This document shows positions 53,063 to 62,465 of a DNA stretch of 64,000 nt, one piece after another. The notes beneath the pieces are model-generated. The model was not told the origin of the DNA. It worked only from the letters and a program-made list of their open reading frames with translations, and ran no database searches. Each line of letters starts with the position of its first letter. Positions within the stretch are counted from its first letter, which is position 1. Source of the DNA: Pleionea litopenaei (GTDB lineage Bacteria > Pseudomonadota > Gammaproteobacteria > Enterobacterales > Kangiellaceae); the NCBI RefSeq assembly GCF_031198435.1, contig NZ_CP133548.1, positions 3,196,001-3,260,000 of the forward strand, given 5' to 3'. A program made the position numbers and the translations under genes.

Positions 53063-55603
53063 TTAAAAAACTTCGCCAAATGGATCGTCTTGTCCCGGCA
53101 AGGTTGTCTCAGGTTCTTTCTCCGGCAGATACTCTGAGCGGAATATTTCAAAAATCGTCTTTTCAGTTTGGCTATTTGCGAGCTTTCCAGTTTCTTGATT
53201 GATACGAGCGGTCACAATACCTTGTGGTTGTGCCATGGCATTGTGTGGTTTGTCAGCCAGCGCTAATTCCATAAATTTTTGCCAAATCGGTAAGGCTGCT
53301 TTACCGCCGTACTCACGATTTCCAAGAGTTAATGAGTAGTCTGCAAAGCCGACCCATGCGGTGGCTGCGTAATCACCGTTGAACCCAGAAAACCAAGCAT
53401 CTTTCGCATCATTCGTGGTACCTGTTTTCCCACCAATATCTTGGCGTTTTAATAGCGGACTCTGCGAATTATGAAGTTGCCGCCAAGCAGTGCCTCGATG
53501 AATAACGTCTTGCATCATAGAGTTCACGATAAAGACATTTCGTTCATCGACCACTCGCTTTGCGATTTTATTTTCATCGATAGGTAACGCTGGCAATGGT
53601 TGCAATGGTTCATCTGTCGAATAGTCTACTGTCCAGTCAGTTGGCTGATTCGAAGGCTCTGTCGCGCCTGCTGTTAAGCTTGGTTCGGTATCGGAAGTAA
53701 GTTCTGCGACGGCGGTCATTTCTGCTTGTTTCGCTAACTGCTCTTCGCAAGGACGACAGACTTGGACTGGCTCAGCTTGAAAGATGATTTCTTCATTGGC
53801 ACTCTCGATGCGTTCAATGAAATAAGGCTCCACTTGATAGCCAGTGTTTGCAAACACCGCATAACCACGAACGACCTCTAATGGCGTAAAGCTGGCACTG
53901 CCTAACGCCAATGACGTGTAGGGATCCATATATTCATCGGGAAAACCGAAGTTTAGGAGGTATTTTTCAGCATAGGCCGGATTGATCGCGTTCATTAATC
54001 GCACAGAAATGGAGTTGTTCGAGAAGCGTAACGCGTCGCGAAGGCGGGTAGGGCCTTTATAGCGACCACTGTCGTTTTTCGGACGCCAAAAGTCTTCTGC
54101 TGTTTTATCCTCTTTCACGAAAGGCGCATCGTTTAATACGCTCGCTGCGGTGTAGCCTTTCTCTAGGGCTGCTGAATAAATAAAGGGTTTAATGTTGGAG
54201 CCAGGCTGTCTTCGAGCTTGAGTCACCATATTGAATTGGTTGAGAGAGAAGTCGTAGCCACCCACTAACGCTTCAATGGCCCCCGTTTGTGGCTTGAGGG
54301 CGATAAAGCCACCGGCGACTTCAGGAATTTGGCTCAGTTTAAAGGCCCCATCGGGTTTTGCCAGTAGTCGTATTACGTCACCTTTTTTGACAATGTCGGC
54401 GGCGGTTTTAGGGGCAGGTCCGCGCGCATCTGAAGAAATAAAAGGCGAAGCCCATTTTATGTCTTCCCAGGTCAGTTCGACCGTTTGTTTATCGAGAGTC
54501 AGCGCGCTGAAGCTTTGGTCTTGAACACTGGTTACAATAGCTGGGTGAAGCAATGCCACCGCTGGCAAGCTTTCTAGATAAGACTGTAAGTCGTCATTCG
54601 ACAGGGTTTCAATCGCTTCAATGGTTTGCTCAGGTCCGCGATAGCCGTGGCGCTCATCGTATTCAAGTAAACTTTGTCTTAATGCTGCTTGTGCGGCTAC
54701 CTGCAGTTTATTGTTCACGGTGGTGAATACTCGCAATCCATTATTGTATGCAGCTTCACGACCAAAACGCTCAATCATGTCGCGACGAACCATTTCGGCA
54801 AGATAAGGCGCAGAGAAAGAGACATCGGCTCCGTGTTTACGCGTGTCGACAGGCTGCTCGATGGCCGATTGGTATTGCTCTTGGTTGATATAACCCTCGG
54901 CGAGCATTCGCCCTAACACATGATTTCGACGCTCGAGCGCACGATCGGGATTTGAAATGGGGTTGTAAATCGACTCCCCTTTCGGAATACCTGCGAGTAC
55001 CGCTGCTTCATGAAGCTCTAACTCACCCAATTCTTTTCCGTAATACACCTGAGCCGCTGCACCTAAGCCATAGGCACGATGACTGAAGTGAGCCTTATTA
55101 ATAAAGAGCTCTAAAATTTCATTCTTTGATATTTCTGACTCTATTTTCCAAGCCAAAAACATCTCTCGAAATTTTCGCGTGAACGTCTTCTTTCTATTGA
55201 GGTAAACATTTCGTGCAACGAGTTGAGTGATGGTACTTGCGCCCTGACTACGGGTACCGGTTGTGATATTGTTCACAAAAGCACGCATTACCCCTAAGAA
55301 ATCTACGCCTGAGTGCTCGTAAAATCGTTTATCTTCTGTTGCAATAAGCGCGTGTATAAATGTTTGTGGTACCTCTCCTAACGTTACCGGTATTCGACGC
55401 TTATCCCCAAACTCAGCAATGAGTTCACCTTCTTGGCTGTAAACCGTCATGGGTGTCTGTAGACGTATGTCTCTTATGGAGTCGACATTAGGTAGGTGTG
55501 GGCCTAGATACAAATAAAGGCCGCAAAATCCCATAAATCCGGCGATCGCGAAGAGGATCACAAAATATACGCCTTTATTGATAGCACTCAGTAGATATTT
55601 CAT
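53063..55603 (-). CDS. mrcA: Penicillin-binding protein 1A
   Basis: Bifunctional peptidoglycan synthase. Residues 10-32 form the membrane anchor. The transglycosylase domain has the catalytic Glu in ATEDKRFYEHSGVDF and STITQLVARN. An OB-like insertion lies between. The transpeptidase shows GSNIKPFIYSAALEKGY (Ser-x-x-Lys), RFSNNSISVRL (Ser-x-Asn) and GGKTGTTNDAKDAWF (Lys-Thr-Gly). Length of 846 matches PBP1A (850 in E. coli). It is divergent from pilM, the common gammaproteobacterial arrangement. Confidence 0.96.
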   Translation of the reverse strand: MKYLLSAINKGVYFVILFAIAGFMGFCGLYLYLGPHLPNVDSIRDIRLQTPMTVYSQEGELIAEFGDKRRIPVTLGEVPQTFIHALIATEDKRFYEHSGVDFLGVMRAFVNNITTGTRSQGASTITQLVARNVYLNRKKTFTRKFREMFLAWKIESEISKNEILELFINKAHFSHRAYGLGAAAQVYYGKELGELELHEAAVLAGIPKGESIYNPISNPDRALERRNHVLGRMLAEGYINQEQYQSAIEQPVDTRKHGADVSFSAPYLAEMVRRDMIERFGREAAYNNGLRVFTTVNNKLQVAAQAALRQSLLEYDERHGYRGPEQTIEAIETLSNDDLQSYLESLPAVALLHPAIVTSVQDQSFSALTLDKQTVELTWEDIKWASPFISSDARGPAPKTAADIVKKGDVIRLLAKPDGAFKLSQIPEVAGGFIALKPQTGAIEALVGGYDFSLNQFNMVTQARRQPGSNIKPFIYSAALEKGYTAASVLNDAPFVKEDKTAEDFWRPKNDSGRYKGPTRLRDALRFSNNSISVRLMNAINPAYAEKYLLNFGFPDEYMDPYTSLALGSASFTPLEVVRGYAVFANTGYQVEPYFIERIESANEEIIFQAEPVQVCRPCEEQLAKQAEMTAVAELTSDTEPSLTAGATEPSNQPTDWTVDYSTDEPLQPLPALPIDENKIAKRVVDERNVFIVNSMMQDVIHRGTAWRQLHNSQSPLLKRQDIGGKTGTTNDAKDAWFSGFNGDYAATAWVGFADYSLTLGNREYGGKAALPIWQKFMELALADKPHNAMAQPQGIVTARINQETGKLANSQTEKTIFEIFRSEYLPEKEPETTLPGQDDPFGEVF

Positions 55604-55762
55604 AGGGTAGAAACTATATATTTAGTGGTCACTTATTAATTTTGACACAGTATATCGTTGATTAGTTGCTTATGGATATTTTTTTTGAAAAATAGGTGAA
55701 ATATCGGGAAGTTAGCGCTATTATTTAATGTGAATACACATGTAAATGGTGTAAATATATAA

Positions 55763-56850
<1,088 letters not shown>

Positions 56851-56851
<1 letters not shown>

Positions 56852-57429
56852 TGGCAAGAATTAACTTACTACCTTGGCGTGAAGAGCTGAGGAAAGAGAA
56901 ACAGCGTCAGTTTCTGAGTATCTTAGGCTTAGTTCTTGTGCTTGGTGTGGTCGTCGTCTTCTCGTACAAATCGACGGTTGGTTTACAAATCAGTGGCCAG
57001 CAAGACCGTAATCGTTTTTTAAATCAAGAAATCGCCAAGCTTGATCTGCAAATCAAAGAAATTGAAAAGCTTGAAGAAGAGCGTCAGCGCTTAATCGAGC
57101 GAATGAACATGATCACCACCTTGCAGCAAAGTCGACCAAAAGTGGTTCGAATCTTTGACGAGCTTGTTCGAGCGATTCCGGAAGGGTTAAACCTAAAGTC
57201 AATTGAACGCAAACAAGCCAAGTTAATTGTCATTGGTTCAGCTGAGTCTGCTCAACGTGTTACAGCATTCATGCGAAAAATCGAAGAGTCTCCATGGTTG
57301 CAAAATGGCACTTTGAAAGACATCGACTCCGACAAAGATTATGGAGCAGGTCGTAAAGAGTTCTCTTTGACAATAGAAGAAGTCACCAAGAAAGAAGGTG
57401 AAGTGACCGAAGACAAGGGAGATTCTTAA
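56851..57429 (+). CDS. pilN: Type IV pilus assembly protein PilN
   Basis: Bitopic inner-membrane protein of the alignment complex. The N-terminal INLLPWREE motif (residues 4-12) is the PilM-binding peptide. The membrane helix spans about 22-43, followed by a coiled coil (about 48-90) and a ferredoxin-like periplasmic domain. Length of 192 is standard. pilO starts two bases after its stop. Confidence 0.94.
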
Positions 57430-57430
57430 C

Positions 57431-58054
57431 ATGAGTAGTATGAAAGATTTCGATGTTAGTGATCTCGACATTAACAACATGGGGGTTTGGCCCACGCCGG
57501 TAAAAGTCATTACTGGTATTTTGGTGTTTGGCCTAGTGTTGCTTCTTGGGTATCAGTTTTTCATCAGTGACGACCTCGATGCCTTGGAAGCGGAAAGAGG
57601 CAAAGAGTTCAGACTGAAACAAGATTTTGAAAAGAAGCAACGTAAAGCGGTTCATCTCGAAGATTACAAAAACCAGATGGCTTCTATTAAAAAGGCTTTT
57701 GAAGGGCTTTTGAAACAGCTTCCACAGCGCAGTGAGGTCCCTGGATTAGTCGATGAGATTTCCTATGCAGTCACTGGTGCTGGACTCGAATTAGAAAATA
57801 TTTCTTTGAAAGGCGAAGTGAGTCGTGAAATCTACTTTGAAGAGCCTCTAGAAATCAATGTTTCTGGTGGTTACCATCAAATTGCTGACTTTGTTAGCCG
57901 CGTATCAAATATGCCTCGAATCGTAACGTTACACGACTTCACGATCAGAACCACGGATCGAGAAGTGTTCGGTTCGGAGGGCGAGAAAATGTTAGTCATG
58001 ACAGTAACGGCGAAAACCTACCGATACGCTGAAGTCGGGGAGGATCAACTATGA
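57431..58054 (+). CDS. pilO: Type IV pilus assembly protein PilO
   Basis: Partner of PilN with the same layout: short cytoplasmic tail, membrane helix about 24-45, coiled coil about 50-90 and periplasmic domain with VSGGYHQIADFVSRVSNMPRIVTLHDF (in parts). The ferredoxin-like fold is typical of PilO. Length of 207 is normal. It overlaps pilP by four bases (ATGA). Confidence 0.93.
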   Translation: MSSMKDFDVSDLDINNMGVWPTPVKVITGILVFGLVLLLGYQFFISDDLDALEAERGKEFRLKQDFEKKQRKAVHLEDYKNQMASIKKAFEGLLKQLPQRSEVPGLVDEISYAVTGAGLELENISLKGEVSREIYFEEPLEINVSGGYHQIADFVSRVSNMPRIVTLHDFTIRTTDREVFGSEGEKMLVMTVTAKTYRYAEVGEDQL

Positions 58055-58590
58055 GAAAACTCCTGACGATTATCAGTGTTGGCTCTCTACTTCTAGCAGG
58101 ATGTACGTCAAATACGGACGACCTGAATGAGTGGGTGGAGTCGGTAAAAGCCAAGCCCGCAGGTTCAATTACGCCTGCGCCTGAAGTAAAGCAAACTCCA
58201 AAGTTTGAGTATTCCGCCTCCGATTTCCGTAGTCCGTTTGCGGAGCTTGAGCCCGAAGTTGAAAGCGAGCTACAAGTCATCGCTGAAGGTTGTGATGCTA
58301 GCGTTCAGCCAGATCCCAATAGAACCCGTGAAGACTTAGAACGTTTCTCTCTAGACTCAATGGAAATGGTTGGTGCCATGGCCAAATCAGATGTGAAATG
58401 GGGTTTGATAAAAATGTCATCTGGTCCATCTCAAGGCAAAGTTTTTAAAGTTGCTATCGGAAATTACTTGGGTGTGAATCATGGCAAAATAACCGATATC
58501 GACGAGTTTCGTATCGTCATCGAAACATTGGTTCCGGATGGTCAAGGCTGCTGGGAAAAGCGCGTAGTCAATATGGCTCTGAATGAGTAA
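58051..58590 (+). CDS. pilP: Type IV pilus lipoprotein PilP
   Basis: Inner-membrane lipoprotein connecting PilNO to the secretin. The lipobox LLLAGC sets the lipidated cysteine at about residue 17. A flexible Pro-rich linker (about 25-65) leads to the beta domain containing VGAMAKSDVKWGLIKMSSG and VAIGNYLGVNHGKI. Length of 179 is standard. It overlaps pilO and is followed by pilQ. Confidence 0.93.
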   Translation: MRKLLTIISVGSLLLAGCTSNTDDLNEWVESVKAKPAGSITPAPEVKQTPKFEYSASDFRSPFAELEPEVESELQVIAEGCDASVQPDPNRTREDLERFSLDSMEMVGAMAKSDVKWGLIKMSSGPSQGKVFKVAIGNYLGVNHGKITDIDEFRIVIETLVPDGQGCWEKRVVNMALNE

Positions 58591-58612
58591 GCGGCAGTAG
58601 GAGAAAATAGAC

Positions 58613-60751
58613 ATGTTATTGAGTAAGTCGGGGAATCTGACAATGATTACAAAGTTTTTAAAAGCTGCTGTTTTATTCAGTGTGACGGCGCTTTCTGTGG
58701 TTGCAAAAGCGAATGAGCTGAATGCGATTAATTTTAATGTGCTTCCGGGCGATCGGGTTGCTTTGCGACTAAGTATGTCAGCTACGCCAGAAGTACCTCG
58801 GGTATTTACTACCGAAAATCCTGCGCGTATCGCACTAGACTTCGCGAATACCACCGTTTCATTAGACGACAAGACCATTCCTGTAGCGATTGGCGCAACT
58901 CGCAGCATTTCTGCGGTTGAAGCTCAAGGCCGTACTCGTGTGGTTATCAGTCTAGTTGAGTCGGTCAAGTATACAACAGCGGTTGATGGAAACGACTTTA
59001 TCGTCACTATTGGTGGCGACGGAAGTGCCGCTGCAAGCACTACGACTGCGGCGACAACCACTGGAAATATGTCCGGCACCAGTGCCATGGTACCTAAGCC
59101 AGTGGCGGCTCAAGGTAAAGCCATCACAGGCATTGACTTTCGACGCGGTGAGCAAGGTGAAGGCCGCGTGGTTGTAACCTTAGCTAACCCAAATATCGGA
59201 ATTGATTTACGTCAAGAAGGCCGCGATGTAGTCGCAGACTTTGTTGACGCTGATATCGCAAATGAATTGATTCGTAAGTTAGACGTTATGGATTTCGCAA
59301 CGCCCGCTAAAATTGTTGAGACAAAGCAAGTTGGTGCGAATACCCGATTAACGATTAAAACAATCAATGAGTTTGAGTTCCTAGCCTATCAGGCTGACAC
59401 GGAATACACCATTGAGTTAAAGCCTCTCACTCCAGAGGAAGTTGAGCGTCGTCGTTTACAAGAGCCTCAATACACGGGTGAGCGTATGTCTTTAACCTTC
59501 CAAGACATCACCATTCGCGCGGTTCTTCAATTAATTGCCGATATCGCAAACGTCAACATGGTAACCAGCGATACGGTTTCTGGGTCGATTACTTTGCAAT
59601 TGCAAAATGTTCCTTGGGATCAAGCGCTTGATATTATTTTAAAAACGAAAGGTTTAGATAAACGTCAGAACGGCAATGTGTTATTGATTGCTCCTGCTGA
59701 TGAGATTGCTGCGCGTGAGGCATTAGAGCTTCAATCAGAGCAGCAGGTTGAGCAGTTAGCGCCGCTTCGTTCTGAGTTCGTGCAGGTGAACTATGCGAAA
59801 GCAAAGGTTCTATCTGAAATTATTCAAGGCGATAAAACGTCCTTTTTGTCGGATCGTGGTAGCGTAACGGTTGATGATCGTACTAATACGCTTATGTTAC
59901 GTGATACAGCCAAAAAACTGGATGAAATTAGGCAACTCATTAGAACGCTCGATATTCCAGTTCGACAGGTAATGATTGAGTCGCGAATCGTTGTTGCTGA
60001 AGACGGTGTTGGAAGTGAAATTGGTGTTCGCTTTGGTGTGACCGATTCTTCTGATAATTTATTGAACCCGTCCACTGGTGACTCAACCACAATATCAGGA
60101 ACCAATAACGCGAGTAACTTCTTTGCAGGTTTGAGTTCAGAAGATACTTTACCGCTAAATGAGTCTTATAACGTGAATCTTCCGGTGAGTGAACCTGCTG
60201 GAACCATCGGGTTGACCTTTGCGCGATTAAGTGACGGTATTATTCTTGATGCTGAACTATCGGCTTTAGAAAGCGAGAATAAAAGTGAAGTCATCGCTTC
60301 TCCAAAGGTGGTGACTGCGAACCAGAAAGAAGCTTATATCGAGGCGGGTGAAGAGATTCCTTATCAAGAGTCGGCTGGTGGTGCGAGTGGCGCGACCAAA
60401 ATCCAATTCAAAAAGGCGGTTTTAAGTTTACGTGTTACCCCACAGATAACGCCTGATGACCGCATCATCCTTGATCTGCTGGTTAACCAAGATACCCGTG
60501 GTGAAGAAACCTTAAGCGGACCTGCTATTAACACCCGAGAAGTCGGTACTCAGGTACTGGTTGATAATGGCGAAACGGTCGTTCTTGGGGGCATTTATCA
60601 GCAGCGTAACAATAAAGATGTTAGCAAAGTTCCATTGCTCGGTGACATTCCTGGATTAGGTATTTTGTTCCGACGAACTGTCGAATCGGAAGCCAAATCG
60701 GAATTATTGATATTTGTGACTCCAAAAATTATCAAAGAAGGGGTAAGATAA
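58613..60751 (+). CDS. pilQ: Type IV pilus secretin PilQ
   Basis: Outer-membrane channel for the pilus. A signal peptide (about residues 11-33) precedes two AMIN domains (about 40-140 and 165-260), an STN/N0 domain with MSLTFQDITIRAVLQLIADIANVNMV (in parts), the N1 domain and the secretin ring with VIASPKVVTANQKEAYIEAGEEIPY (in parts) and TQVLVDNGETVVLGGIYQQ. The ATG at 58613 has AGGAGA nine bases upstream; an ATG ten codons later is an alternative. A terminator follows, separating pilQ from aroK. Confidence 0.96.
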   Translation: MLLSKSGNLTMITKFLKAAVLFSVTALSVVAKANELNAINFNVLPGDRVALRLSMSATPEVPRVFTTENPARIALDFANTTVSLDDKTIPVAIGATRSISAVEAQGRTRVVISLVESVKYTTAVDGNDFIVTIGGDGSAAASTTTAATTTGNMSGTSAMVPKPVAAQGKAITGIDFRRGEQGEGRVVVTLANPNIGIDLRQEGRDVVADFVDADIANELIRKLDVMDFATPAKIVETKQVGANTRLTIKTINEFEFLAYQADTEYTIELKPLTPEEVERRRLQEPQYTGERMSLTFQDITIRAVLQLIADIANVNMVTSDTVSGSITLQLQNVPWDQALDIILKTKGLDKRQNGNVLLIAPADEIAAREALELQSEQQVEQLAPLRSEFVQVNYAKAKVLSEIIQGDKTSFLSDRGSVTVDDRTNTLMLRDTAKKLDEIRQLIRTLDIPVRQVMIESRIVVAEDGVGSEIGVRFGVTDSSDNLLNPSTGDSTTISGTNNASNFFAGLSSEDTLPLNESYNVNLPVSEPAGTIGLTFARLSDGIILDAELSALESENKSEVIASPKVVTANQKEAYIEAGEEIPYQESAGGASGATKIQFKKAVLSLRVTPQITPDDRIILDLLVNQDTRGEETLSGPAINTREVGTQVLVDNGETVVLGGIYQQRNNKDVSKVPLLGDIPGLGILFRRTVESEAKSELLIFVTPKIIKEGVR

Positions 60752-60767
60752 GCCCTCAAAATCGGAG

Positions 60768-60801
60768 CAAGAGCCCGCTTTGAGCGGGTTCTTGTATTTT
60801 T
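60768..60801 (+). terminator. Rho-independent terminator after pilQ
   Basis: A 12-bp stem with one wobble pair (60768-60779 with 60783-60794), three-base loop and T-rich tail. It ends the pil transcript 17 bases after pilQ, so aroK needs its own promoter or read-through. Confidence 0.82.
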
Positions 60802-60854
60802 GAGAGGTGAAAAATCTTTTATATCAATAAGATAGGAAAGTGTTGTAGTCATAT

Positions 60855-61379
60855 ATGAAGAATAAACGTAACGTATTCTTAGTCGGCCCAATGGGAGCTG
60901 GCAAAACTACGATTGGTAAACAGCTCGCAGATATCCTGAAACTCGAGTTTATTGATACCGATCAGGAATTAGAAAAACGCACTGGAGCACCGATCGATTG
61001 GATCTTTGATATCGAAGGAGAAGAGGGCTTTCGTGAGCGTGAGCAGAAAATAATCGAAGAACTGACCTCTATGCAAGGCATTGTGCTTGCGACAGGCGGT
61101 GGTGCGGTGATCCGTAAGGAAAATCGAATCCATCTGGCTGGACGAGGCGTTGTCGTATATTTAGAAGCCTCTATCGATCAGCAAGTCGAGCGAACTCGTC
61201 GAGATAAGCGCCGTCCGTTGTTGCAAAATGATGATCCTGAATCGACGCTAGTCGATCTGATGGAAGAGCGCGATCCACTCTACCGAGAAATTTCAGACTA
61301 TGTTGTAGCAACTAACGAGAACACGGTCAAAGCGGTAGCGAATAATATTGCAGAGCTCGTACAATCAACACAAATTTAA
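60855..61379 (+). CDS. aroK: Shikimate kinase I
   Basis: Phosphorylates shikimate in aromatic amino acid and chorismate synthesis. Walker A is [15 protein letters not shown] (residues 11-25), [20 protein letters not shown] carries the shikimate-binding Asp, and [15 protein letters not shown] the glycine loop. The lid has [10 protein letters not shown]. Length of 174 is standard. aroB starts five bases later. Confidence 0.96.
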   Translation: MKNKRNVFLVGPMGAGKTTIGKQLADILKLEFIDTDQELEKRTGAPIDWIFDIEGEEGFREREQKIIEELTSMQGIVLATGGGAVIRKENRIHLAGRGVVVYLEASIDQQVERTRRDKRRPLLQNDDPESTLVDLMEERDPLYREISDYVVATNENTVKAVANNIAELVQSTQI

Positions 61380-61384
61380 AGCCT

Positions 61385-62464
61385 ATGAAGCAAGTTTCAG
61401 TTTCGGTAGATAACCATCAATACCCAATTTTTATCGGTGAAAACTTGCTCTCCTCTGGCTCATTGATTTCAGATTATATTGCCTCTGATCAAGTTCTTAT
61501 TGTAACCAACCCAACCGTAAAAGAACTGTATCTCCAACCGCTAAAAGACGCTCTATCCTCATTTCAAGTCGAGGTATTTGAAATGTCCGATGGCGAAGTC
61601 TTTAAGTCTTTAGAAACATTCGAAAAAATAATGCAGCAAATGTTGCTGAAAGGATTTCGACGAAATGCAACTATCGTGGCTTTGGGTGGTGGTGTTGTTG
61701 GTGATTTAGCGGGTTTTAGTGCTGCTTGTTATCAACGCGGAATCCCTTTTGTTCAAGTGCCAACCACCTTGTTGGCAATGGTAGACTCATCGGTTGGTGG
61801 TAAAACCGCGGTCAATCATCCGCTCGCAAAGAATATGATCGGAGCTTTTTATCAGCCGCAAGCCGTTATCGCTGACTTAACTTGCCTCTCATCATTACCA
61901 GCTCGAGAATTTTCAGCTGGTATGGCAGAGGTCATTAAGTATGGGTTAATCACTGACTTTACGTTGTTTGAATTTATTGAACAGCAAAGTACTGCACTGC
62001 TGGCAAGAGATGCCAAAGCTTTAAGCTCAATAATTGAACGTTGTTGCCAGATTAAAGCCGAGGTAGTCAACGCGGACGAGCGTGAACAAGGCGTTAGGGC
62101 TATATTAAATTTAGGTCATACTTTTGGCCATGCGATAGAAAAGGCTGGAAATTATCGACATTGGTTGCATGGCGAAGCGGTCGCTATCGGAACCATGATG
62201 GCGTTTCAATTAGCTTGTTGCCATGGACTTATCGAGCAATCTTATGTGGAACGCCTTGAGACTTTATTTTTAGCTTTCAACTTACCCACTAAGGTTCCTT
62301 CATCGACCAACGCGGATGAATTATTCGAAACCATGCGGCATGACAAAAAAAATATCTCAGACAAAATTCGATTGATCGTACCTAATGGTTTGGGGACGGT
62401 TATCATTACCGAGCAGTTTGATCGCGACCAAATAACGCAAGCAATAACAAGCTGCTTTGATTGA
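61385..62464 (+). CDS. aroB: 3-dehydroquinate synthase
   Basis: Converts DAHP to 3-dehydroquinate, the second step of the shikimate pathway. VALGGGVVGDLAGFSAACYQRG binds NAD; PTTLLAMVDSSVGGKTAVNH, EFSAGMAEVIKYGLI and NLGHTFGHAIEK supply metal and substrate ligands. Length of 359 matches E. coli AroB. It lies between aroK and damX, as in E. coli. Confidence 0.97.
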   Translation: MKQVSVSVDNHQYPIFIGENLLSSGSLISDYIASDQVLIVTNPTVKELYLQPLKDALSSFQVEVFEMSDGEVFKSLETFEKIMQQMLLKGFRRNATIVALGGGVVGDLAGFSAACYQRGIPFVQVPTTLLAMVDSSVGGKTAVNHPLAKNMIGAFYQPQAVIADLTCLSSLPAREFSAGMAEVIKYGLITDFTLFEFIEQQSTALLARDAKALSSIIERCCQIKAEVVNADEREQGVRAILNLGHTFGHAIEKAGNYRHWLHGEAVAIGTMMAFQLACCHGLIEQSYVERLETLFLAFNLPTKVPSSTNADELFETMRHDKKNISDKIRLIVPNGLGTVIITEQFDRDQITQAITSCFD

Positions 62465-62465
62465 T